A stretch of DNA of 64,000 nucleotides. It comes from Lentinula raphanica (Eukaryota; Basidiomycota; Agaricomycetes; Agaricales; Omphalotaceae). Below are positions 22,031 to 34,544 of this stretch, piece by piece; within the stretch, counting starts at the first letter, position 1; each line of letters opens with the position of its first letter. Location: contig JANVFP010000008.1 of assembly GCA_027919835.1 (NCBI GenBank), positions 930,001 to 994,000 of the forward strand, in the 5' to 3' direction. Under the pieces are notes generated by a model. The model was given only the letters and a program-made list of their open reading frames with translations, made no database searches and was not told the DNA's origin. The translations under genes were made by a program, and so were the position numbers.

Positions 22031-24416
22031 ATGCCTACCACCGTCTGCACGGCAAAGGTGATCTACAAGAAGATACCCGGTATCTTAGAACTCACAGACA
22101 CTCATTTGCAATGGACTCAACAAGGTCAAAAGGCTCCTGCTGTCCGCGTTCAAAATACAGAAGCTTCATGTAATTCTCAACAACTTTCCTACTTCATTTC
22201 TAGTTCTAACTCTCTCTTCAAACAGCGCTATTCTGTAGCAAAGAAGGCGCCAGTCAGGTCAAACTCAAGATTGCCTTATTTGGTGACGAAAACGGCCATA
22301 ACTTCACCTTCGTTTCACCCAACCCTGTGGCTCTCAGCGAACGCGAAAAGTTCAAAACAGAACTGACCACAATCATTGCTCGAAACCGCAAGTCTTCCGA
22401 AAATGCATCGAAACCTCTCATTCCATCCTCACGTAACATTACCCCTACGACTCCGACCTCTCAATTGCTGAGACCTGGCGTTATATCGTCAAGGCCTTCC
22501 ACTTCCCGAGCCACCTCTGTATCCAGCGACTCCTTTGGCGCGACACCTATCATCCCTGGCACCGACCCTGTTGCTGATTTTCGTCACCGCAAAAATGTTC
22601 TCCTCAATGATCCTGAATTAGCCGCGTTGCACCGCGAATTAGTCGCTGGTGGACATATTACTGAAGCAGAGTTCTGGGAAGGTCGAGAGGTACGACATGC
22701 TCATGTTGCCTTATACTTATTCTCATAACATATCCCACATCAGCACCTCATCTATGCCCAAGTAGCTCAAGAGGCACAGCGCAAAGGCAAATCGGGAGTA
22801 TTAGTGGACCCACGAACGGAAACCGTAGATGGCGTTATTCAATTAACACCGCAACTAATCCACGACACTTTCGAACAATACCCTGTCGTGGCAAAAGCGT
22901 ATAGCGAAACCGTTCCTTCCAAGGTATTCGGTGCTATCTCGTCCTTACAATGTAATAACATAGATTCATGTGCGAACGAAGCTCTCCGAGGCCGAATTCT
23001 GGACGCGTTATTTTCGCTCTAAGTTATTTAATGCCCATCGGGCATCCATTCGATCTGCGGCAGCTCAACATGTGGTTAAAGACGACCCGATATTTGACAA
23101 GTATCTGGAGAAAGATGACGACGGTTCGTTTGTCCTATGCGTGGTGGTCACAGCTTTTGAGTTCATCACTTGTGTGTCGTTGAGCAGGCCTCGAACCTCG
23201 AAGGCAGAGGGACGATAAGGTGGAAATCTTTGTCGATCTTGCCGCTACCCGCGAGGACCATGACCAAGTACAATCACGTCTCTGCTGCCTAGGATATTAG
23301 TCTCACTCTGTTGTCCAGGTAGGGAATGAACAAGACATCACTATGCAAGCTGGAAGGCAAAAAGGAGCCCTGCCCTTGATACGGAAGTTCAACGAACATT
23401 CAGAGAGGCTATTAAATTCGGCATTGTAAGTTGTTCTTTTGGCTCATGCGGTATCCACTTCCTCATCTCATCTCGTTTCAAGGGGAGAAGGACCTTCGGC
23501 AAAGCGTCAACGAACAAACATTGACGAGGTCCGTTCTACGATCTTCATCTGGTGGGAGGTTCGCTGACTGCTATTAGCGAGAGATTGAGGAAATAGATAT
23601 CGAAGACCTGCATAATCCTGAAGCATCCTCTGGGATAGCCCTTGAAATGCAAGATAGACAACGATATTTTGAGGGCCAGACGAAGGATGTCCAACATGAT
23701 GCAACAAAAGAGGTATCTTCGTGCATTTCTCCGGACTAGCGGGTTGGTCTCATATTGTTGACAGAGACTCGACCTGAAAACTATCATAAGTCAAGCTGCA
23801 GTAGATCTACGGCAGTGGGAAACCAATCTCTCCCAGGTTTTTAAATCTTCTCGACATTTCTCTTGCCAGCACTGAAGTCTACATTTCTCAAGCTCAAAGT
23901 AGAACGTAAACCTTATGATGCCGCGTTAGTCTCAATGACGCAAAATGTGCATGCTCGAATGGACGTCAAAGTAAGAAAAAGTACGTTCATTCACCTGGAT
24001 TATGGTATCCTCCGGGTACTCATCTGGTCTGCTGTAGACGATATACCCGAAAGCTTCTTTCGACAAATGCGATCGTGCCAGACTGCAGCTAATGAATTTC
24101 TTCGACATTTTTGGACCTCTACTTGTCCTCCAATGACAGACGGTCAAACCCTCAACCTCTCTACCCCAGCTCAAAGAGCAACGAAAGCCGCCAAAATGAT
24201 CGGTTACCTGTCTAAAACTCACGAGAAAGTTGCAGCCCTTATGCAAACTGCTCAACAGCAGGGCGTTGATCCAAGTCGTGTTGAAGTGGTAAGTCTCTTC
24301 GGGCATGGTTTGAAACTTCTCATTCTTCCCACTATCAGGCTATGCAACCGGTGCTCAATGCAGTTGACCATGCTGTGACATTCTATCACAAGAAGACACC
24401 TGGTCCCCGTCAATGA
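22031..24416 (+). CDS. TFB1: TFIIH core subunit Tfb1 (p62/GTF2H1)
   Basis: Core TFIIH subunit of transcription initiation and nucleotide excision repair. The start at 22031 opens directly into the PH domain (CTAKVIYKKIPGILELTDTH, then FCSKEGASQVKLKIALFGDE and NFTFVSPNPVALSEREKFK). A Ser/Thr/Pro linker is followed by two BSD domains: LNDPELAALHRELVAGGHIT with EAEFWEGRE, and LSEAEFWTRYFRSKLFNAHR. The C-terminal part has VEIFVDLAATREDH and a helical region ending near KKTPGPRQ. Several short introns; I verified the joins around the PH domain and the last exon (AMQPVLNAVDHAVTFY). A second TFIIH subunit, TFB4, lies 28 kb away in this window. Confidence 0.93.
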
Positions 24417-24512
24417 TTGAAGAGTTTCCTGGAGTATTACTTTACTGCTATGTATACAGGTATGGTCCTAATTTATATCGTAGAATGAATATAAGCAAAA
24501 TCAAGCAGAATA

Positions 24513-27411
24513 TTACGGATTGTAAGGTTGTATCCGTATTGGGTGCGAGTTTGAGGATGTACTCAGTTCATAAATCGTGTACATGACCAGGATGTGCAGG
24601 GTTAGAGTGTAGAGAATGAAGAAGGTTCTTGCACGTCTATTGCCTAGAATCGTTCGCGTCAGGATAAGTACTCCTCGTTCGATCGGGTTGAGATTTTGAA
24701 TGGCTCTTGTTGCTTCCTATTTGACAAGCTCAACAAGTCATGCAAAGATTAACAACCAGACCACCTACCCGTCCTCTAAACACTTCGAATGGATTGATGT
24801 TGGCCTCATAACGAGCTCGATACACGCTCATATCATCTGCTACTCCCGCAGGTGCAGGTAACGGATCCAACTGAGAAGTAACTGCGCGTCCACCTGATTC
24901 TTCCCGATAGCTCTGCATGTACCGAACCTTTTCATATAGCTTCAAGTTGTCAGATTGTAGGTTCTTCATCTCTGTACGAAGGTCAGAGATTGCGAGGAAT
25001 TGTTTTCGAAGTTCCTGTAGTTCCAATGACGGATAAATGATCGAACAGAGGGTATGTATAGATATCGTCATACCTCTTCGAGTTCTGCGTTTCTTTGCCG
25101 GAATCTGTCACGCTGACTGGTTACGATTGGAAGTATGGTATTGTCGGCAGAAGAAGTGAAAGGTATCGGGGTGCTTCTGGCTGAAGACTCCTATAAATTT
25201 CCTCATCAACGAGACGAAGAAAGGGTTGAGATTGAGAAAACCTTTCGATCAACTTCTAGCCCAGCCAAGATATCAGATGATCCAAGAGGTGAACCTGTTC
25301 CATTGGGCCTGTTCAAAGAGAGCAGGTCGTTTTCCAGTTTCTCGTTCAAATTTTTTTGTTTGTCAAGTTCTGCACTTGTAGCTTCCAGCTCTCTTTGAGC
25401 GTGTTGGAGAGATGCTTCCAGTTCACCATGCAAGATCTACTTGTTTTGGTCAGGAAAGCACATAGAGCAAAACATAGATGTATATACCCTGTATTTAGTC
25501 AACTCTTCCAGTAGTCGTTTGTTCTTGGTAGCTAAGAGAGTTTCCAACGATTTCCCTTGTTGAGCATTGGCTTTATCTGCATTGGGATTTGGTAGCTGAA
25601 CTCCGGTGTCATAGCCCTCAAGCGAAATTTGTTCATCTTCAGCTTCGTCCTCAAACCCTGCAAACTCTACATACTACGTGAATTTATAAATGGGGTCCAG
25701 ATAGAGTATAGGTTGCGTCCACATACTTTCATGATGTCCAGCTCGCGTTTGATCTCGTCGTAGTCATGATATTGCTTCAGACGTTGTTTGAGTTGATCGA
25801 CCTCTGCTACCTACAGGCAGGGTCACATCTTTGTTAGAGATTATCACAAACGACACGGTGCACGACACGGTGCACGACACGGTGCACTTACCCGGCGTTG
25901 GAGATCTTTCGAAGTATCATCAATCTTCTTCCGCAAGGAGGATTCCATCTCAGCAGTGACGGCTTTATGGGTATCCAGTGTGCGTGTTATCCGTTCCAGT
26001 TCAGATTCCAAAGTTGACACTTGAGCGTTCAGTGATTTTACTCTGAATAATAGATAAAATTATTGCATCAGCACACGAACGTGGTAAAAATATTCGGACT
26101 GACCGCTCGGAGGATTCACTATCGCCACGCATTGTTTCAGCTTCGGCGCGTAGCATTTCCTAGCGGCAGCATACGAAGATAAGAATTCGATACGTAGACG
26201 ACAGAAACACCGACATTACGACGCTCGAGAGCTGCAACGCGGCCATTAGCGCGTTCGAGGTCTGCAACAATCATATCCATCTCAGCCAACTTCTCGACCA
26301 CTTCCTGGTCTATACCGACGTTAGTTAACAGTCAATATTCCAGAAAACAGGAACTCCAACCTTGTCGTTGACTGTGGTCTAAGAGTTTGGCTTGATTCGA
26401 CTCATTAGACATCCGTAGGTCTCGTAGCTGGTTTTTGGTAAGGGATAACTGCCGTCGGAGATCCTGCTCACTAGCAGTTCGTCAGTACACGGATTAGACA
26501 ATCTACCAAGCAGGTCAGTACCGATCTTCATAGTTCCGTAGTTTCTCGTCGTTAGTGGCGTTGAATTCGTTCTCTTTCTGAGTTATGCGTTCTTGTATCA
26601 TCTCTTCCATCTTAACGGTTGTTTCAACACACATGGAAATGGGGGAGACACACATTGACACACACCTTTTGTTCCATTTGCTCGGCCTTTGCCTCTGCTT
26701 TCCTTCGAGCAGCCTCGGCGTTAGAGAGCTCCTGAGAGCGTTTACGCAGCTCCGCATTCTCATCCCGCAGTTTACGAATATCTCTTTCGAGGTCTCGGAT
26801 TTCAGAAGCCTTGACAGTCTGGTCCTGATGGTTGGTTTCTATGAGTATATGCAATGGCATTTATCTAGCAAGCGTACCACGGCGGCCTCTAAAAGTGGGT
26901 AAGGATCAACGGCCTCGGCTTGTTACAAAGATGAGTTATGGTGTGCAGACTGAAGTTGAATTGTCGTACCAAGGATTTTATACACGTTCAAGAACGCAGA
27001 TTCGGAGGTCTTAGCACGTTTGGTAAGATTGTCGATTTCAGTCTGGTAAGCTGCGAAGCCCAAGATCATCATTGCATCCTCGAATCAAGAGTGACACTGC
27101 TCGCCTTTGAGTAGACCTTTGAACGCGCCAAGTTTTTCGTCGTCGGGAATCTTCTTGAAGTCTGAGACATAGTTAGCAGCTGCCCAGACTCAAAGAATGG
27201 CTAGGTACCTTTCGTTTTGTCCGCAAGCGCTTTACGTCCTACAACACTTTCCCTTTGGTTCTCGACAATTTCGATGCCTTGCGCGTCGAGGGTCTTTTGT
27301 AATTCGGACAAGTTGATCTCTGGGATCGTTCAGGGCATATATGCGAGGAGCACCTGGCATATACTTACCTCTCCATGTTGCGAGAGCCCCAGAGAAGCTT
27401 TGGTCCGACAT
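24513..27411 (-). CDS. COY1: Golgi coiled-coil membrane protein CASP (Coy1-like)
   Basis: Tail-anchored golgin of the CASP family, involved in intra-Golgi retrograde transport and tethering. The start MSDQSFSGALATWR at 27411 is followed by long heptad-rich coiled coils split over many short introns. The C-terminus is diagnostic: NLKLYEKVRYMQSYR, INPFEVFRGREATRAIQNLN, PIERGVLILTRTILGNRRAR, then a single transmembrane helix (TFFILYTLTLHILVMYTIYE) and a short luminal tail ending at 24513. The gene faces uS9m across 132 bp, a likely bidirectional promoter. Confidence 0.92.
25850..25885. repeat. 12-bp tandem repeat x3 inside a COY1 intron
   Basis: Three perfect copies of ACGACACGGTGC, beginning a few bases inside the donor site of an intron of the Golgi protein gene (on the minus strand the donor GTAAGT is followed at once by the repeat). 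Confidence 0.9.
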
Positions 27412-27543
27412 GACTGTCTGCCACGATGAAGGAATTGACGAGAGCTTGACACGTGACAAGCTATTCACCTCTTCTGAGCTCTTCATCTGTTACAAAACTC
27501 GGAGTCGAAGGCTACTTATTTCTCCATTTTCCTGCGCTCTGGC

Positions 27544-28755
27544 ATGAACATTCTGCGAAGCCAGCTTTGCTCTGTTTTCCGCAGACCCTTTCACCGCCAG
27601 CTAGCAACAACCGCGCGTCCGTTTGTTCCTCCGGCCCAGCTGGTATTCCACGACACTCTTTCCGCACCAGGGGCCAAGGAACTCGATGACAGCACTGTAG
27701 AGGCACTTATAGATGAGGCAAACAAAAGGGAGCCTAAGAACGATGACTTAGACTCCGAGGACAGCCGTGACAAACCACATCCTGACTCCCCCAATTTCTA
27801 TACCGGTCGGCCTTCATATTATGACAATATAGTCGAACTCCAGAATGCTATTTCCCGTACTCGTGGCACGCTACAACGACTCCATCTCCTACCACTTCCC
27901 GAATTTGCTCGGAAGAGTCTTAAACCAATGCCTACCGTTTGGAAAACTCCAGAGGAGATGACTACCGACTTTGAAACCAATATGACAATTTCACGGTATC
28001 GCAGGATTACGGTGCTTCTCAACGAACTGAACGAATACCTTCGGATCGCGACAACAGCTGGTTATGCGGACGTTGCAGACAAGATTGGTTCAATTATTGG
28101 CATGTTCGAGAGCGGGAAGAAGGAGGCGTTCTTGTCCAGAGGAATACGAAAACCCGTGCAGCTAGATCAATACGGACGCTCGTACACGTTTGGAAAGAGG
28201 AAGACGAGTGCGGCAAGGGTGTGGATGATCCCAGTAAAATCTTCCTCTCAGGGATCAAGTCAGGACGTGAATGTCGAAGAGGCATTCGGTTTGAGCCACG
28301 AATACAAACGCGCTCCCGTCCATGTCACCGTTTCCACTATCCTCATCAACAACATTCCCATTGCAGAATATTTTCCTCAGCCGGCGGATAGAGAGCGTAT
28401 CGTTCGTCCTCTGAAAATTGCAGGTGTATTGGGAAAATACAATGTGTTTACTATCGTTCGTGGCGGCGGTACTACTGGTCAATCTGGTGCCATAGCCCAT
28501 GGCATTGCCAAAGGTATCTTTGCTCACGAACCAGAAACAGGCGTTGTTTTGAAAAGAGGTGTGTTAATGTCGTACATCGTTATTACATCCCTTCTAATAC
28601 ACCAAAAGCTAAATTGCTCAGACGTGATCCTCGTATGGTGGAACGAAAGAAGACTGGACTTGCGAAGGCTCGTAAAAGGGTGCGTATTCTGTTTATCTTG
28701 GAACAGCGATCAAATAATGACTTTAATCTTTCAGTACACCTGGGTCAAACGTTAA
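27544..28755 (+). CDS. MRPS9: Mitochondrial small-subunit ribosomal protein uS9m
   Basis: Component of the mitochondrial 37S ribosomal subunit. Exons 27544-28558, 28609-28679 and 28735-28755 give 369 codons including stop. The N-terminus is a basic, presumably mitochondrial presequence (RSQLCSVFRRPFHRQLATTA). After a long fungal-type N-terminal extension, the uS9 core begins near YGRSYTFGKRKTSAARVWM, with VRGGGTTGQSGAIAHGIAKG. The basic tail LLRRDPRMVERKKTGLAKARKR plus YTWVKR reaches the ribosomal P site in this family. The intron joins are supported by the uninterrupted tail motif. Confidence 0.95.
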   Translation: MNILRSQLCSVFRRPFHRQLATTARPFVPPAQLVFHDTLSAPGAKELDDSTVEALIDEANKREPKNDDLDSEDSRDKPHPDSPNFYTGRPSYYDNIVELQNAISRTRGTLQRLHLLPLPEFARKSLKPMPTVWKTPEEMTTDFETNMTISRYRRITVLLNELNEYLRIATTAGYADVADKIGSIIGMFESGKKEAFLSRGIRKPVQLDQYGRSYTFGKRKTSAARVWMIPVKSSSQGSSQDVNVEEAFGLSHEYKRAPVHVTVSTILINNIPIAEYFPQPADRERIVRPLKIAGVLGKYNVFTIVRGGGTTGQSGAIAHGIAKGIFAHEPETGVVLKRGVLMSYIVITSLLIHQKLNCSDVILVWWNERRLDLRRLVKGCVFCLSWNSDQIMTLIFQYTWVKR

Positions 28756-28958
28756 GACTCCGTACATGTTGTTTAGAATCACCTACATACATTACGGCAT
28801 CATGGGCTTGCAACTATCATATATTAATCATGCAAATGAAGAATAAGTGTAATACATGGTGGTATAGGAATGAGTTGTGCAAAAATCTTCGATAATTGAG
28901 TGGGTTCAATGACATGAATGAAGATAAAATAATGTTAAAAGGTAAAGGATGATGAGTG

Positions 28959-31900
28959 TTACTGCATGTAGATCTTGAGAACATCAGACTGGGCAAATCC
29001 TAGACCGCAAGCAGGACATTTGCGCTGTCGAGATGATATTCTGGCATCAACACAGGCTCGACAGAAAGCTATGGTGGATGTCTAGTCAGTGGCTGAAAAC
29101 ACCTGGAAAAATAGGACACACTATGCGAGCACTTGGTCAGAATTGTGTCACGGAATTTCAGATTACACGTTGAACATTTGAGTAACGACTAGTAGGAGAT
29201 CATCAATAATTCGAAAGATAAAGGCATGTCGAGAATACGTACCATGAGATCTGCGCTTGAATCCTCTGTCTTAGGTTGATGGCGAGTAGAATCGAATTTA
29301 GCCTTCGATTGCAAAGCCAGCCTCTCCTTCTCCAACGCTAGTTTGGCAGCGGACATGGCATCCATCTCCTTGCGCAGGGCCTCTTGTCGACTCAAATGCT
29401 CTCTCTGGAATTTGTCAATCGAGTCTCGATACTAGTAGTAACGTTGTTGAATCTGTAGATAGAGGATTCAAGATCACTGAGTACTTACGAGGTTGGCCAT
29501 CTTTATACCCTCGTTGGCTCGTTCGTGCAATTCTGGTGATTTTGAGTTGATTTGTTTTACCGCACTATCATGAGCTTCTTGACAGTATGCCTTGTGTTTA
29601 GACAATTCATCTTGGGTTGCAACCTAGGAGGGGTTGAATCCCAAGTCCGAAATGGGACAAAAACGCCAATACATACCAGTAAACCACTCAGCCGCTGCTC
29701 ACTTTCCTTCAACAGTTCTAATGCTCTTGCTTGTTTCTCCATATTGCGCATGATGCTCTTCCGCTCCGCGTCAATGACATCTCTTTCTCTCGAAACCGCG
29801 TAGAACTTGTTGTCGGACTTTGCCCGCTATACGAAAGCATCTTCAATCAATGTAACCAACCACGAATATGGTCAACACACCTCAACCGTGACCTTGGTCA
29901 AACGATCTTCCATCACACTCAGGTCAAAGATTTTATTCTTGACCTGGCCATCCAGAGTCTCCCAAGCGGATGACAGTTTCTCGATTTCGGTGTATAACGC
30001 GCTCTCCGCCTACGGTGTCTTCGATCAACCAGCGAACGATATAAAGCGAACATGGACCAACTTGAGCATGCTGAGCATCTAGTAATCTTAACCGACGAAG
30101 TTCGTCTTCCTTGCGTTGTAGTTCACTTTGCAGAGAATCTGGCGCTGTTGCATCGAGCTTCCCGTAGATTGATTGATATTGGTCAAGCTGTGTCTTGATC
30201 TGAACCAGCTTCTGCTGAGCTTCAGCCTCTGACTGTATGTGTTGGGCAACATCGGGATGGTCCTGATTCAACTTGGCGAGAACCTCTTCAAGAGCCGAGA
30301 GTCGATTTTCGGTTTCCCTATATCCATATGAAATTTAGTGATGATCCAGCTCCATTGGGAAGCACATACGAAAGACGAGTTTGAAGATACTGAGGAAAAT
30401 CCATCTCCTTGTTGGGTATCTCCATGAGAAACCTCACAAGGTCTTCGCGTCCAGCATTAGAAGCTAGTTTTAGCCTACTTCGATGCCGTTCTGATTCTAA
30501 AGCAGCGATGCGATCCTATTCAAGACATTGATATTCAATTCATGCATCGAAGAAAGCGTACGAACTGCTCGAGATGCTGCAAGAGACTTGTATTCGTCAC
30601 ATGAAGCAGTCTTAATGCTTTCTTTCGCGCGCCGTTCATGGATCTCAGTTGCACGTTGATCCCGATCCTCACGCAGTCGTGCAATATCTGCGTCGCGACG
30701 TGCAATCAAAGCGAGCGTTTCGTTTATTGCGACAGCACTCTCATCCTGGGAGATTTTGATGAATACCGAACCGGATGAGATCGCTGAACGGACTTACCCG
30801 TAATTCCTTTTCATATTTTTCTCTTTCCTCTCTATATTGCGCATACTCCAGAGTCACGGACCGCAGCTCGGCTTCCTTCATAGAGGCTGAGTTCAATGCA
30901 GCGGCTGATCTCTGCAATACTCGTTGATAGAAGGGGCTGTTCATGACTTCGTCCTTGGTCAGAGCTTTCTTCTGAACCTGTATCAATCTGAGCGTGAGCA
31001 GATGAGATCAGGTGTGCACCACATACCTCTATTTCCAATATAGATTTTGATTTCTGTAGTTCGCTTATGGTCTTGTCCTGTTCACGGAGGAGGCGCGTTT
31101 GTTGAGCAATGCGCTCTTCCCATTCCTCGTGCATTTTAGGTGTGTAACCATTTGGCTAAACACATAGTGAGTACATCAGAAAGGACAAATCAGAACAGTC
31201 AAGACTCCCACCAGATAACCAGACCACTCACTGCAGGAGAGGACGGTTTCATCGTTGCATCCTCGGTGGTTTCAGATGACCCCAGAAAACTCATCCCAGC
31301 TTTAGGCAAATTTGCTTGAACGGTCTTGCTTTTCAATCTATGTAGACGATTCTGTTCTTCCGAAAGGTCTTGCCGTAGCTTCTGCGAAAGTTCTTCAGAA
31401 TCGGAAAGCCTGACTTGGAGGACCTGAGCCTGTGCTTTCAAAGCAGCGCACTATACCAGGATCGAGTGAATATTCAAGGTCATTGAACAGATTATCATAC
31501 GAACGCACCTCTGTCTGGGTTCTCTGATATTCTTTCATTATTGCATCTTGAGAAACACGAGTTGATCCTCTTTGAACAACCCTCATCACAAGCTCCTGCG
31601 TAGAATGACGGGTCTTGGCCAAAGCAGATCTCAATTCAGGCATAGACTCTTCGGAGACATATATGCTAAGTGTGAAAAGGTCTGACAACTATTGTCAATG
31701 GGTAATCCAACAATGGACCTCATGGAAAGCTAACCTTGGAGTTCTTGTGTGAGAGAGGCGAGTTCTGTGGGTGGGTCAGACTCTTGTGGATCCACCAGTA
31801 CACGTATAGCATCGACAAGCTTCAAAGACTGTGAGATATCACACAATGTGTACACCATCGACGACGTACCTGCATCCAGCACGCCGACATGGCGGCCAAA

Positions 31901-32222
31901 CCTGCCTCACACGTATTTTTTCGTTCCTCCAATTCCGAGATACGTTTCTGCGATGCCTCATTCAACCTCGAATAGTGTAGCATACGACGATAGATGGCTT
32001 CTTTCCGGAAAAGCTATGACAAGAGTGAGCCAAAGGAGTCATCAGAAATTGAACAAGTACCTCGAGCTTATCGTCGGCTGTTGGCTCTACGTCGTCAATC
32101 TGTCCCTTTGCAGCACCGTTGACTTTTGGAGATCCATTCTCGTCTGATATTATGTGCTTCTTGACGACGAGTATGTCAGAGTCATCTTCAACGCTGTGAT
32201 AACGCTTCTTGGTCTCTGCCAT
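28959..32222 (-). CDS. BRE1: E3 ubiquitin-protein ligase Bre1 (histone H2B monoubiquitination)
   Basis: With Rad6, Bre1 monoubiquitinates histone H2B in transcribed chromatin, upstream of H3K4 and H3K79 methylation. The start MAETKKRYHSVEDDSD at 32222 leads into long coiled coils over many exons (YSRLNEASQKRISELEERK; KVNGAAKGQIDDVEP; VQKKALTKDEVMNSPFYQRV). The C-terminal C3HC4 RING finger is clear: FCRACVDARISSRQRKCPAC, then GLGFAQSDVLKIYMQ and stop at 28959. Length, coiled-coil content and a RING at the extreme C-terminus are all typical. It starts 132 bp from the end of the allantoicase gene on the same strand. Confidence 0.93.
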
Positions 32223-32354
32223 GAGAAACGAAGGTAAAGTTCAAAGGCGGGAAGTCACACTCTGTCACGTTTGCATTATTTTTTTCCAACTCCGACCCTG
32301 ACAACACTGGCCGCCCTCGCCGCGGAAGGAGATGAACTTGAGTTCAAATAAGTA

Positions 32355-34544
32355 CTACGGTAATCTCAACTGCACACTCTCTTCTAGCTCGATGACCTCG
32401 CAATCCTCTATGCCTCCATTTCCAATCTGAGTCTCCACACAAGTAAAATCCAAGGCCTGAAAAAAGTAATTCTGTGAGTGCTATATTCCAAGCTCATTAA
32501 ACAACGACGAAAACCTTGTCTAGTACGGTCATTGGTTGATCTACGAAATAGTGATAAGTGGCTTAAAACGTCAGGATAAACGACACTCACGCCAAATGCC
32601 GGTATTATATACAATGCCTTGAGCTGTGCTTGCTGCGAACGCCCTCAAAGTCTTCAAATTCGGCCTATCACTTTCTCCATTTTGTGCCACAACAACTAGA
32701 TATCTGTGACCCGGGTCAGTCAAACCTTCCCCTGGTCCACTACCCATGGGTATGAATGCTTGATTAGTGAATGAATGTCGTTCAAGTACTGTGAGTGTCA
32801 ACGTTCGATCGTTCTCGTTAATGTCCTTCGACGGTTGACACCGATACACCGACAGGCCAGTTGTCGCACCTGCATTTTCTGGATATGATGCCGCAAGGAG
32901 AGCTAGTTTGTGGAATTTGCTGGCTGTTCCTGCGTTTGCTGGCGTAATCTTGACTCCTTTGGGTGCAGCGGCAGGATCACCATAGGCTTGTATGACCTGG
33001 CCGAACGGTGCAAACGCTTCAGGCGAGAGTGGCAGGACTGGAATTATTGTTTTCGACATAGGCTTGTTCGAAGGAGTGATGACAGCGACTGGATCTAGCT
33101 CAGGTAATTCCGAAGCATTTTCGACCGCCTCCGCCGTCCCAACGTCTGCTCTCCTTCCTAATATACGAACCCGTTTCAATCCACCATCTGGATGGATTGT
33201 CAACTTTATGTGCGTAAAAGGAGTTCCCTCCACATTCTCTAGTTGAAAATAATGTTGTCTATGAGGTCCCAATCTTGTGCGTGGCAGTATGAGTGTCCAA
33301 TCCTCATTCTCACTACGTTCCACGGTCCAATTTATATCACTCGCACTTGATACCGCGTGTATTTCACAGCTCTCTGGGAAATTTCCCTTGAAGTGGGCTG
33401 TGTCCAGCTCAACCTGTTCCAAGATCCCTGGGGCTGCCCTGTTCGGGGAACATTCACAGCAGCGACAACCGGTATGAAAACAACCACCTACAGTTTGATG
33501 ATCACCCAGTCTTTGTGTCCCGGGACTCTACTTCGTTTGGTTTCCCATCCGTCACCCATGTTCTTTCCTCTTCCAGGAAGAATCAAGTTTGAGCCAACAC
33601 CAAAGTGCTGATCTGATACGAACTCAACCTTGCCCCCTGCGAAGACATGTGCTAGGTCAAAAAGCTCCGTGGGTCCTGCTGGCATAACCGCTTTGACATG
33701 TCCATAAACACGGAAACGAGCCTGCGTTCATGAATTGCCTCAGTTAGCGATGAACCTTCTACTTATGAACAGCCACTCACAATCCCCCCATCAGGATACA
33801 TATTCAGCTTGACGAATGTAGCAGAGGGGGCATCTGAAATCGTGAAGAGATGCCTGGAAGAAGGGCCCAGCTTCACTTTTGGTAGAACTTCTTTCCACTG
33901 TTCGATCGTTAACTTCCATCGCGGGACCATCTAAGCGCTACGAAGACGTACTCTAGAGTCGGTGGGTTCTGGGTCGTTAGATAGAGGGTCATAGAAAGCT
34001 TCTACCGATGCTTCAGGAGCCTCGTTCCCTTTCGGAACGATATGGGCAGGTATTCATTCGCTTATCGATTCGCGTGAGCTCACCATTGAAGTTGCTTGTG
34101 TCGATATCGAAACCAACGATTGTACCGGATGTACCAAGTTTGATAATACACCTGAGGCCGAATTTGTGAGAAGAGATATGACGGGAAGATGAGGATATCT
34201 ACCAATCATATGTCGGATTATGCCTTCGAGTTTCCCAACCGCTGTAAAGCGCGCCATTAGGTCCGAATTGACCTTTCAAACTCGGTGCAGGCTGTCAAAC
34301 GGTGGAAAATCTCAGCAGCAAGTGGGATTTCGTAGAATTACCCTGTACTCACCTCAACCAGTAACAGATGGAAAGCCTCTGCAAAGAATTCATCCGAAAC
34401 CGATAGCACACGACCTCCAAGAGCGACGCTGGATAGCTCTGATAAACGTTGAATGAGTTAGAATTTTATAGAACACAAGGACATACCTGTGAGGCCTGTA
34501 AGGGCACTCTCCGATTCGTCGAGCTGCACTCTCTCGAAGAACAT
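32355..34544 (-). CDS. Bifunctional allantoicase-ureidoglycolate lyase fusion
   Basis: Purine (uric acid) catabolism: allantoicase splits allantoate to ureidoglycolate and urea, and ureidoglycolate lyase releases the second urea and glyoxylate. The N-terminal half has two allantoicase repeats: [57 protein letters not shown]; then [20 protein letters not shown] and [19 protein letters not shown]. The C-terminal third is ureidoglycolate lyase: [54 protein letters not shown], and a final [20 protein letters not shown] completed across two introns. The start at 34544 ([15 protein letters not shown]) reads through an intron into the first conserved block. Fusions of these enzymes are known in basidiomycetes (DAL2,3,3 of Cryptococcus); here I see only one lyase domain. 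Confidence 0.92.

Noticed and set aside
32571..33422. Treating the ureidoglycolate lyase region as a separate gene
   Set aside because: The frame continues through a good intron from the second allantoicase repeat, with no start codon context or gap; one fusion gene explains both.
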